Shown here piece after piece: positions 14,001-24,976 of a stretch of 64,000 nucleotides of DNA. A model generated the notes under the pieces. The model had not been told where the DNA came from, ran no database searches, and saw only the letters and a list, made by a program, of their open reading frames with translations. The DNA is from Camillea tinctor (lineage: Eukaryota > Ascomycota > Sordariomycetes > Xylariales > Xylariaceae). The stretch is taken from positions 314,902 to 378,901 of the forward strand of contig MU394055.1 in assembly GCA_022578605.1 (NCBI GenBank), read 5' to 3'. The first letter of the stretch is position 1. Each line of letters starts with the position of its first letter. The translations under genes were made by a program, and so were the position numbers.

Positions 14001-14826
14001 GACATGGCATCCGTTCTGTGGATACATTTGTCCTTTCTCATCGGGCGGGGATCGACAAGTGCTACCGGATGCATGTCTGAACAGGAGTCAATCCGCCTCC
14101 CGCCGGTGTGCTTGCGTGGTTGTCGGTAATTCTCCTTTTTTTTTTCTGTCTTTCTTCTTCCGCATTGGAGATTTCCACTCCAATGCAAGCCAGCATATGG
14201 TCTTGACTAATCGGGCTTCTGAGTTGGGCCCCTGATGGTACCTTGAGGCTCAAATATCTTACTCTTGCTTGATGGGTGCTACGTCCAGACACCTCCTTCG
14301 TCGGGATGTGCGACGAAAGAAAAATCTTTCATGCGACAAAAAAATGGATTTGGAGGCTCTGCGAGGTCAGATATGACGTGGTGTTCCCCATCTCTGCTGT
14401 ATCTGCCATGCAATAAAATCTCTGTTCCAATTTAATGCGACCCTATAATAGCGGTCAGCAGCCTGAGCTAGTTATCTAGTGCTATGAGTTGCAAATGATG
14501 CTACCCTACTTAATGTCATTTTACATACCCAATCGTGGGGCAGTATTTCACTAAGACGGGCAGGCGGCTTGTGTCTCTGGTGCTCCCGCCCGCAATATCA
14601 TGGTTCGTGTGACTAGAAAGGGGTAGGTTATCACCTAAGACATTGAATCGATCTTCGTATGCAAAGATCACTACCCGTCACTCGAAAGGGAACGAGAAAT
14701 TTGCGTGTTTCTTCCTTATCTACGAAAGCCCCCAAAGGCTTGAGCCTCGTGTAAGAGTTTTTTTCTCGATAATGTCCTAGGCCCATCCCCTTTGATGCTA
14801 CCATCCGCCCTCCTCACCCGCCCACA

Positions 14827-14836
14827 TACACACACA

Positions 14837-14869
<33 letters not shown>
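14827..14869. repeat. (CA)n-(CT)15 compound microsatellite
   Basis: A short alternating CA run passes directly into about 15 CT units. Simple-sequence repeat with no nearby gene. Confidence 0.9.
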
Positions 14870-14871
<2 letters not shown>

Positions 14872-16200
14872 GGCTGTAGCATGCGCCCAATGTCTATGAC
14901 ACTGGCGTGAATCGGCTATTGCCGATCACTAAGGTTTTTTTACTGGGCAAGCTCCAGGCGTTCGCCCACGTGGTTCATCCAGCCAGCAGTTAGCCTCCAG
15001 CAGGTCATGAAGTCTCCCAGTGCGTTGTTTTAGACAACAAGGGCCTAGGTGTAAATCTACATAGCCCCAACTACGTGGTGTCACTAGCTAGATTGTATCA
15101 GTAAAAAGTGCCGTACTCTCATGCTCCTCTTGAGTACATTGATATGTAACAGTGACTAGCAGGTTTCCCCGTGGTTAAACTATTTAAAGACACGGAAAAT
15201 ACTACAATAAACCAGAAAAGGGGGAGAAGGGGGGTCAGCGCGCGGGGGGGAGCGAGCAACTGAGCTTTCTTGATCCTTCAGGTGTAGCATACGCAAGTTT
15301 AGTAGCACGTGTGTAAAGTCTAAAGCAGGTGTATATGTAAGAAAAACGCGGCTTAGATACTTAGGGTTGCGTTGCCTACACGGGTATTCATCTAATAGAA
15401 GCAACGGATCCCCTACGTACCTCCAGGCACGTCCATTTCCTACCCCAGAATCCTCCTAGTGGAACCCGAGAAAGACCAAGCGTTATCGAGGGGGCCAAAT
15501 AGATAATAAACTCGAGGCGTACAGAACTGGGTTCTCCATGAACGATGTAGAAACGCTGTCGTTGTCAACGCGATAACCCCCCCTTCGAAAAGAGTTACAC
15601 TAAAGTAGCTAGTAGCTGCTGACCACCGACTAACTCGTCCTTGCGCTACGGTATACCTAGATGGCGTCGTAGTGGTCTGATCGAACCAAAGCTTCTTGCG
15701 TAGGTTGCCCAGGAAGCGCCCTGAAAGAAAGCCTGAACCAACCCTGGGAAAGTATTGTTACTAGCCCGGAGTCTCTACCCTACCGCTCCCCTGGTATAAT
15801 TCAGCCGTTTCGATGGCCATCCAGTAGGAACCATTTCTGGACGAGAAAGGTAGGTCCCTTGTAGGTGTTCCGTCCGTTACGAATAGCACATAAACCCTAT
15901 TAGCACGACCGGGATTTTGTTTGACTACGCAGATTTACTCGTGCTAGGGCGACACGATCGCTGGCCACCCCCGGGCCAAGTATATGGCATCAAGGGCTTG
16001 GGATTCCCTGTCTTTCCTGACTGGGCCACTCTTGTGGGGTTTTTGGTCACGTAACATCACTTGTGGAAGAAGCGTGGCATAGCTAGATGTCACCATCACG
16101 CAGGGGACCACCACGAATGAAGTCTTGCCAATTGTGACGAGTGGTCTGGCCGATCTACGTATGTATCTTAATAATCGGTTAAGAGATTCTGTCTCGGGCT

Positions 16201-16228
16201 GGGCCCTCAGCCATGATGGCTCGGGCCC
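16201..16228. repeat. near-perfect GC-rich inverted repeat
   Basis: Arms GGGCCCTCAGCCAT and ATGGCTCGGGCCC are complementary except for one extra base, around a single G. It could form a tight stem. No U-tract follows and no gene is adjacent, so function is unknown. Confidence 0.5.
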
Positions 16229-18049
16229 TTGAAAGTCATCTTAAGTCATCACTAGAGGCTTTGATTTGTGATCGCTGGTTGGAGACTTTTAGGCCCCCGA
16301 GTATCTGACGTAGGGTGTCTCTATAGAATTATAAGAACTGTACCCAGAATCATAATTGATGGTCTATAGATGAGATCAATGAAAGAAGACGACAATCTCG
16401 CTAGAGGACCGTATCTACTCTTATCTGTTTCATAGTAAGTCTATAGAGGAGTCTACGAATCATATTGTTGCTACGGACAAATAAAACCTGCCCATCTTTT
16501 TTTCTGCGACCGCGAGGTCGTAGGACTGCGTTTCGGCCTACCATCCGTGGCCTTAGGAAGCTATGTCGTCTTAGTTAGCTACCCAGGTCATTAGTAACAT
16601 GATATCTCTCATACCGGTCCACCCCCCTTCCCCTGAATCCTCGTCTCGCATTCCACCTTCCACAGGTGCTCATTAAGCGCTTTCAAATATGGTCCCCCGG
16701 TTAAATTCCCGATTGTAAGAAAAGTAAACGTGACTGTGCTCCATCGGAGAGATGCGTTCCTGCAAGGACGCCCACGGAGCCTCAATACCCCTGAGAGGCA
16801 GGGAAGGGATAATCTTGGATCTGATTGCATACATGATCGGTAACGAGAATTTGTTAATGGGTTATATGTGCTGGAATACATATGGTCATCGGCTTGTGTA
16901 TCGTCGAGGCTCAGAGATACCTATGTTCCTCTACTGTACCTTCTTACTTAGGACGACACCATCTCAAAAAAGGGAACCAAATTGTGACTTGGCAGGCAAG
17001 CAAGAAATGGTATATTGGGCATCTAAATAGATATATTAGCGTGCTTACGTGACTTCTGTAGGCAAGGGAGACGGAATACAGCGAGTGTCATAACTCTAAC
17101 CTATGTATATATACCTAATATGTGAAAGGCGGTTCGCCTCTCGGAGAAAAGTGCACATTTGTTTTTGTAAAACACCAAATTATGCATGGCGGTCGATCAC
17201 TTATTACATCGGGATGAGAGAAATCGAGAGGCTTGCGAACCATTACCCGTGTCCATCTGTCACGGATACAAGTCTTGTAACTGTGTAGTAGCTTTGCGTA
17301 GGTAGGGCTAGGACTCGACGCCAAAAATGTGCCTTTTTGACACAAGGCCGCCACTTTAATTCCCGACAACACCGTATCCGCGACCCCTTCTAATAATTGA
17401 GCTATGCACTTAAGGAGCCGTGAAAATATTGTTGCTGATAGAGGACATGACGCCTTTGCTGGGATCTTGGACTATTACTGCAATCCAAAATTCAGGGGTA
17501 ATCTGCATATTACTTACAGTTGTTGCTATACCATCTAGAACACGAAATGCTATTTAACTAAGGGTATCTAATTCCAATGGACCAGACGAGACTAGGTTTA
17601 AATTATTATTATCATGGCGTATCTTACGTCCTCTGAATACACTGTACTTAGTCCATATATGTTGGGGTTGGATTATTACAAGGTTAAGGCCAACCCCATA
17701 TTTCAAAATCCGCTTCATCTCGTAACAACTTAAAAGAGGTCTATAAACGAGAGAGGGGAAAGGTTAAAAAAGTAAATAAAAACAAGACGGTTGGGTATAT
17801 TAAACTCCAAACTCCGACGAATCCTACCAGAGAACGCAATCTGGCGTCGACGGCGAGCATCCTTTGCTATACTACAAGTACAGTATACGGGGGCACAACG
17901 GGCCTCTGTTGTAGATCTCCCTGAAGTCTTGAGTCACGTCCTTGTACATTTCAACAAGTAGTCATACTGTCAAGTATGGTTAGGGAAGCATAACTGCCTC
18001 ACATCGATTACTTAGTGTGCATCCCCAATCCTACCCCCCCTTCTTCCGT

Positions 18050-20807
18050 TTATTTGGCTGGCTGTTGCAGGCTTTCTTCCGGGCTCTCACTGGAAGAACA
18101 ATTGTCGCAGAGCTTATGCTCGCACATTATGCACTGCCGACTTATTATCGGGAACATATTAGAACATACACACTACAATGATGTTAGGAATCGAGTATAG
18201 AATATAGAAGAGAGGCTCTTACGCAATGATGCAGCGGAGGTCCGCTAGATTGCTTAGTTTTCTTCGAACTGCTCTCGGCAGAACCATCGCCCCGTTTTCG
18301 CTTTTGTCTAGAAGAACGAGTGCTCGATTTCCGTTTTTTTGCGGTAACGGATGGTTCCAATGATGGGGCTGTATTAGCATCGCTAGAGTCATCGGAATCA
18401 AGAACTGGTGAGTCTTCTCTCGGATGTGCAGGGTCAACGTTCTTCCATTCACCTATTTCTCTCTGCTCTTGATCGTTACGGCCGGAGAAGTGATCATCAA
18501 TGTGATTGAATCGTTCGGTCCAGGCTTTGATACCTTTCTCCTTGATCTCAACAGTTGCTTCGCAGAACCCACACCAGAAACGTGTCTCGCAATTTCGGCC
18601 TAAGCGACATGTCTCTAGCTTTTCTTCGACGATTTCTGGCACTTTAATCTGGTGGTGATTCTCTAGGTGATGTTTAAAACCTTCTTTTCGTCGAAAATTC
18701 TTCCCGCAGGTTGCAGGGGGGTTTTCCTTTTGCTTCTCGTCACATCTCCAGAGTTCCAACATGAAATGTTGGCTGTTCTCGTGTCGCTTCCAGTCATTTT
18801 TGCTACCAAATCTTTTATTGCAGCCTTGAAAGGTACAGCCATACGGTTTTTGGTGCCGCTTCTCATGTTTTCTAATAGGTCAACCTCCTGTACGTCAACG
18901 AAGTGCTAATATAACTCACTTCAGTTCACATTTTCGAGGAAATGTCTTGTGACATCTAGTGCAAATATGTGTGTGATCTCGACTGGAGCCAGATGTAGAT
19001 TCCCGACTTGCTTCTCCATCTCGAGGGATTTCCTCCCTCTTGTAACCGAGTTCTTCGAGAACGCCGCGATCCTGGAGGGTCTCTAGGAGTTTTCTCAAAC
19101 CAGACTGGTCGGTTATATCCACTGCGATAGACGTCGTTCTGGTACCTTTACGACTTTCCGACTCTCTACGAATATCTGAATGCTTAAAATTTGGTTCGAA
19201 CTGGTGCCCATACTTCTCCTTCATCGAGTAGATGTTCGTTGACGGACTGCTAAGGCATCGTTCCGGTTCTCTTGACTTGTTGGTCCTGATATGACTTTGT
19301 GGAGTTGGTTTAGCAACGTCAGTAGGATTACCAGAAAAGTGAATCATGACCTGTTGCTTTAGCTGGCCTGAGTCAATAGCGCCGGTTTGATCTCGGCGGC
19401 TCAGTACATGTCTTGCTTTCAATTCCGTATGTGTATTTTGAAACTCATTATCACTTTTCTCATTTACCATGAGCTCTGAGTTGGTATTGGACATATGTAG
19501 AAGCGAGCTATCCCCGGATTGAGCCGGGAATGTCGACGCCTCTTCCATCTGAGCTCTATCTGGCTGGTTTGTCATATCTGGCTCGTGAGACAGCCCGAAA
19601 TTTGAACTCTGAGAACAAACCCACAGGGCAGATGGATATCCCGACTGCTCCGTAGGGAAGGTGCCATACGGGCTTAACTCAGAATGGGATTCTTCTCCCG
19701 GTATAGTGGAAGGGCCCTCTGGCGGAGACGGATCACTATCGGCGCTGGATATATTAGAGAGACATTTGGAGGCATTCATATAGTCTTCCCGTGTACATAC
19801 GTATAAATAAACCTCTGCAGGGAGTCATCTGATGGTTCTTCTCGGTGCACTCGCTTCAAATGAGCCTTAAAGTTATCCGCTCGAGGCCAAACTTTGCTCT
19901 TGCTCTTACACATGCCGATGTTACATTGGTAACGATTACCAGATGCTTTTTCTGACGGGTGTACACTCCGAATGTGTCTATCAAGATCGTTGGTAGTGCT
20001 GAATCCCTCCTTGTGGCGAGCACAATCCTCTATGGGGCATTTGTGGGGTTTGGTATGTCTCTGCTGGTGCTTCCTGAGAGGCATGGGTTAGCAATATATC
20101 ACATCACAGCGAAGTGACAAGTATTCGCATGTAGAGTCTTACTTCCGTTCCGACTCTGTCCGTAATTCTTTCCTGCAAGTCTCGCACCGTATTAGGGGGT
20201 TAGCAGGGAACGACTGCTCTGAAGCATGCGCTTGGGCATGGGCCCATGTGTTTCCTTGTGTTATGTCATCCTTCTGACTGAAAGGTGGGAAGGCCACATC
20301 GTTCATGCTATGCCCCATGAGGCTCTGCGTTTCTTGGCTCCTATCAAATGGCTCGTCGCAGATAGAACCATTGGCAACGCTATGCCGGGGATGATAGCTC
20401 CCATATCCGGAATCGGAGGGTATCACACCTGGGGGGACAGTATCGCATTCAGATGGCACTATACTATCGCGATGGCCAGAAAAGGCAAGTGCATTACCTC
20501 TTAGATTGGGGCCGTTGGGTGAAGCTCTAGTACTACCTTGTCCGGATCTGAGTCCGGGGGGGATCCAAGGGCCATCATTCCTTTGGTACCATAAGTCAAG
20601 GGGAATGTTCGTAGGTCTAGGCCTGAAGGCATCAGACGGAGCCTGGCCAGTAGAGTAGGGTATATGCATTTCAAGGTCTATGTCAGCAATATCGTGATGC
20701 TGAGCGAATGCAGGAGAAAGCTCAACGGCCCTGGGATGAGGAGGATGAACATCCACATTAGAGGCACCCGAAGAGTCAGGTAGAGCTAAAGTCAGGCGCT
20801 CGGCCAT
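18050..20807 (-). CDS. multi-finger C2H2 zinc finger protein (5 exons)
   Basis: Exons 20807-20143, 20073-19801, 19744-18920, 18871-18223 and 18172-18050 join in frame to 844 residues; introns are 48-69 bases with CTAAC/CTAAT/TTGAC branch sites. N-terminal fingers: C208/C211-H224/H228 (split by intron 1), C234/C239-H255/H260, C272/C277-H293/H298. A Ser/Thr-rich linker spans about 313-570. The second block is C574/C577-H590/H594 (split by intron 3), C600/C605-H618/H623 with SKNDWKRH, then W629-x-C631 with C643 and H655/H660. A FWCGFC segment and a W-x-ERFNHIDDHF segment follow, both recurrent in fungal C2H2 proteins, then a Lys/Ser-rich basic region. The last exon adds CCVC...CIMC-x-H-x2-CDNC, probably zinc-binding. 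Without the last splice the frame would stop at 18184 and lose that motif. Probably a nuclear regulator; targets unknown. Confidence 0.87.
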
Positions 20808-23800
20808 GTTGGAAACCCCATCAAAGAAATGAAAAGGAGAGGTGAGTGAAGTATAAGAAGTATAGTGAGGTCCGTAGAGTAGTCCAATCCCGATTTCGAC
20901 CAGTCCCGGCCGGTTGGGAGGAGAGATATGTGGAATAAGCAGTAATGCTCAAGTCAACAAGTTTCAATATCACCTGATCATCTGGTAAGTAAGTATAAGT
21001 ATTATTGATATTGTTTGTTGGAAACTATCTTCATATTCTTTATCCCCATATGTGCTCAGGGATGGAATAGGGATTTTACTTGAGCGACACTTGGGGTATA
21101 TGACAGCATCAATTTTGCAATGGAGAACGAGGATAGGAGATTAGACGGATAGATAAGGATGGAATGGAGCGGCATTTCTGGAGGGGGTTTTTATTCTTTC
21201 TCATATGAATATGAGTGAGGGTGATGAGGGTGGACTGACGGTTGCATGGAGAAGATAGGAGAACTCTGATGGTTGGTCGGTTGGTATTGGGTCGAGTATA
21301 CCGCGAGATGTAGGAGAGGGAAGATCATCAACGCAGGCAGAAACACAAGGTTCTTTTTTTTTGGATCTTCTTTTTTATTTTATTTTTATTTTTGAGGGGG
21401 CGATAATCTGATGGACAAGAAAAAGGAGGTTTGGAAGTTGATAATTGGATAAATCCTTGAAGAGGGTGCGATATCTTTGAAACTAAGATGCAGGCAATAG
21501 TAGCAACAGCACCAGCACCAGCAAGTAAGTAAATAAATAAATAAGTGGTAATAAGTAAGTAGTAAGTGAATATTTAGGTATAATGTTTTTTTTTCTTGGT
21601 TGGTTTAGTTTGATTGATTGATTGAATAAACTGTTTACTGTTAAAAAAAGATAAAAATAAAAATGGTAGACAGGTTTAATGGATGAACAGGTGAAATGGA
21701 TGGTTCAGGGTTTCAGAGTAAAAGAGAGGAGGGAGGACATTGTTCTGCTGGTCTCGTGTTAATTTTTTTTTTCTTTCCTTGTCTTTGTTGAGGAGAAGGG
21801 GGAAAAGGCAACTAACTGGTCAACTGGTCAGGCTTCCATGAAAATGTGTAAAAGTGAGGCGAACAAAAGAAAAAGTCCCGGTTTGTCAGGCGGGAGGACA
21901 AACACACCTAATGCAGGAAAAAGGACAAAAGGTACAAGCCACAATGTACCTTGTCCTATTTTTACTTAGTACCTAAACTTTCCCATTCCATCTCCAAGTT
22001 TCCAATACATTGATACACTCTAAAGTTGTCGCCAATACCTATGTACTTAGGTACATAACTTCCATGTCCCGTATAAGTCTGGTATGTACTATGTATATTG
22101 ATACAAGGTGATCACCTGGGTAGTTGTCCTTTTAATAATTTCAAATGATTTTACTTATTTCTTTTTTTTTTTTTTTCGGTGTGTGCACTGTTGAACAATA
22201 TATTTATCCAGGTTACCTCTCGAACCTAGTGAAATGATCGTGATCGCGATTATGGTCATAAATCATAACCACAACTAATCAATCAATCAATCATTCGTTC
22301 GTTGCATAGTTGGAAAGACGCTTATCTACCTACAGACCTACTTATACCTAACCTGCATTAGTAGGTTACGAGGTCGTGCTATGCAGGTACTTATCAGAAC
22401 CTTCGATCTAAAGGGTTTTATTCTTATTGGATGACACCAAAAGTCTACCTATGCTTTACCTAATTCCTTACCTAAGCAGAGTACAGTACTATTATTAAGC
22501 ACGACCTGAGTGGAGTAGACCTCAGCCACCATCTTCTCGCTGCATACCTCTGCACTTACTGAACTTCTCGGACGAGAGTTCGGTTTCGGTATCTTGGTGT
22601 TGTTACTGTCAGCAATTGGCTTTTGACTCGCCCCACGGAGTACCGCCAGCATCACGGTCGAAAATCAAGTAGATGCCGCAGCTTGATCATGTATGAATCC
22701 AACTATATATTCGAACCGAACCTATAACACTTTACCTAGTTTTGTTCAATGTCTAGTATCTATGGACCAATATGTCCTGGCGTAGAGAAAGTCCCTATCG
22801 AGACTTTGTAGAGCTGGTACTGCTCGACTCCAGGACACACTAAAAGCGGGATAACGAGTTATGATTTAGTCGCTGACCCCAACATGTCCCTCATAGCTCT
22901 CACGGCTGATTGCCTACTACACTTTTATGACAGCTGACGAGACGATTTGAAATTATTTATTCAATATCAGCCCTAGCCAAACTACTTCAAGGGAATACTG
23001 TCTCATCCACAGTACCATCTGCCACCGGACACAGCTTATGTTTCCCCTCTCACCAGCGAGCAAACCGCAGAACTAACAAAGCAGCCACGCGCGCTATAGA
23101 GGGGGGTGTTACTTGAGACACATAACTTATATTCTTTCTGGTCGCATTTACGGCTTCACGCGGTACTATCTAGTATGTAGTTTATCTCATATACCCTACG
23201 TGTGTTTGAATCAAAGCGGTATGTCCCCATCCGTAGAGGATTAGGATCTGTCTTTACTATTCCACGTCGTCAACTACCGCTCCTTTGCCTTGGGAACAGT
23301 CACACAATCCATAATCATGCAGCAAAGGCGACTCCAGACTAAAAAGCTGTGAATATTTACTGGCAGTCTTTTAAGGAGATCTATGTGAGTAGTGTCACCA
23401 GGTATTGGGGTTAAGACACCTATAACTTTGCACCCTGAATCAGGAGGAAGAGGGGCACTCACAAGTTATCCCTTGCCTAGTAAAAAATATCATCACCATG
23501 GGAGATGGTCGAAGGCATTAGATACTGTTATTGTTTGCTAGGTTTCACTAGGGCGCAACCTTGTGATCTCGGGCCGCACCGCTAGGATCGACCACCACCT
23601 AAGTATTATAGGTTAATGGCTTTGACATGTTTGCGGTTCGATAACCGGGTACTTGGATCTAGATTCCCGCGGATTCCCTCCCCAAGCAAGCAGCCGTTTA
23701 CCATCAGAACTTTTTTCTCTCGTTTTATTTCAGTTCTCAGATATCATTTAGCTAGACTTCATGAGCGGGAACGCACGTTTAAAAATCATACACCCCTGTA

Positions 23801-24733
23801 TTGAATCAGATCCATCCCCGGAAGCTCATCCGCGAGGTAATCTGACGTATTCCTATGATAGTGGCCGAGCCTTGTTCCCGTAGTTTGACATCTCGCTCAT
23901 CCGCCTCAGCCTCACCTCCGAAGATCTACCCCAACATCTGAGGGTTCACTAACTACCCGAATTAGAACCATGATTAGCCAAACACGTAGGCCAAGGTCAA
24001 TACTGTGTAGATAGAGGGCTCGAGCCACAAAACGATGCCCCTTTATTATACCAGACGATGGTAAGCCTTTTGGCTGCGATGACGACCTTGTACGGCGTGG
24101 GGAAATATGATAGATCAACCAATATAGGACCTGCAAGCAAAAGATCGCCATGTTTTTATGCGGATGTCATTATATTATCACAAATGCGAGTTTCCCTCGT
24201 GTACGGGGAAAGCTGCGTCAAATAATTAACACATGCCTCTATTCATTCTGATGACCGGGGGCCGGGGGAGGAGGGGGCCGGCGGTCTCTCTTGTTGGTTT
24301 CATGGACGATGATTGCTTTTCAGTGCCGTCGTGTGGCTAGAGCACTGGTCATGTGGCCTGGATCGGTGAATAAGTAATATTCGATGATTATAAAGAGGGT
24401 GACGCCATGCTCAGGTTACGAAGGTGTCTCTCAGAATATCATTCTTCATCGTCAAGCCAGTTAAAACCATCAAGCTTATTTGTCCTAGCCTAGTCATAAA
24501 CGGCTCGTGATATACGATATATCCGAGCTTTATATGCACATCATACCTCTTAACATCATTTCTGAGTTTCCTGGCTTTCGTTCTTATTCTCGATACCGAT
24601 ACTCCTATATTTTTTTCCCCGAATTTTTGCAAGCTGCTTCATAATCACTATTCATAGTCAAATCTTGACTTCCCCACTAAACTTTAACATACGACTACAT
24701 AAAAGGAGCAGAAGTCAGTGAAGGAAAAAAAAG
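20808..24733. other. intergenic, 5' region of the C2H2 gene and unassigned DNA
   Basis: The first 1-1.5 kb upstream of 20807 is probably promoter and leader of the minus-strand zinc finger gene. It holds AAGTA/AATA and ATTG microsatellites (about 21525-21630) and several poly-T tracts, one of about 15 T at 22162-22176. From 22.3 to 24.6 kb I see no exon with recognisable protein sequence, no tRNA and no repeat structure beyond TAGG-type motifs near 22.3 kb. Confidence 0.5.
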
Positions 24734-24976
24734 ATGTGCGACTGGGAAGAGTTCCGCTTTGTCTGCAACCACTCGACGCTGCGGCTCAAGTCGTACTGCC
24801 ACTACGCGCGCAATGACCCGAACCACAATTGCTACGGGGTCAAGATGTTGCGCGACTCCTGGTTACAAGAGGGTCAGCTCTGTGACTCCTGTATCGCGAG
24901 AGGCCTGCGGCTACACAACGGCGCCATTTGGCAAATACCACAATCCACGCCGCAGCAAGGACAACAGCGCCGTTGA
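24734..24976 (+). CDS. small Cys/His-rich protein, uncharacterised
   Basis: 80-residue single-exon protein beginning MCDWEEFRFVC. Cys and His recur in pairs: C2, C11/H13, C22/H23, H31/C33 and C50/C53, a spacing that suggests one or two bound zinc ions. The tail (about 69-80) is Gln/Arg-rich and low in complexity. Filamentous fungi have many small proteins of this kind, with a C-x-H near the start and a closing C-x2-C, and no known function. There is no signal peptide or membrane segment, so a soluble intracellular protein is likely. An A-rich stretch directly precedes the ATG, which favours this start. It stands alone; the nearest genes are 2-4 kb away. The C terminus could differ if an unrecognised intron exists. 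Confidence 0.65.
   Translation: MCDWEEFRFVCNHSTLRLKSYCHYARNDPNHNCYGVKMLRDSWLQEGQLCDSCIARGLRLHNGAIWQIPQSTPQQGQQRR

Larger units (their letters stand above)
8787..18049. other. 9.2-kb gene desert
   Basis: I found no gene, tRNA or intact transposon. The first 500 bases upstream of 8786 are probably promoter and leader of the zinc finger gene (minus). The rest has TAGG-type repeats (11029-11068), a CA/CT microsatellite (14827-14869), a G/T homopolymer patch (12841-12865), pyrimidine-rich patches near 13.8 and 14.1 kb, and a hairpin at 16201. Open frames of up to 165 codons near 13.6-14.1 kb have no family resemblance, unlikely composition and no supporting splice signals. Decayed transposon sequence is possible from about 15 to 18 kb but I cannot name an element. 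Confidence 0.55.

Noticed and set aside
13632..14129. 165-codon plus-strand frame with overlapping frames near 13.5-14.3 kb
   Set aside because: Several frames are open together because the local sequence is C/T-rich; no domain and no plausible start context.
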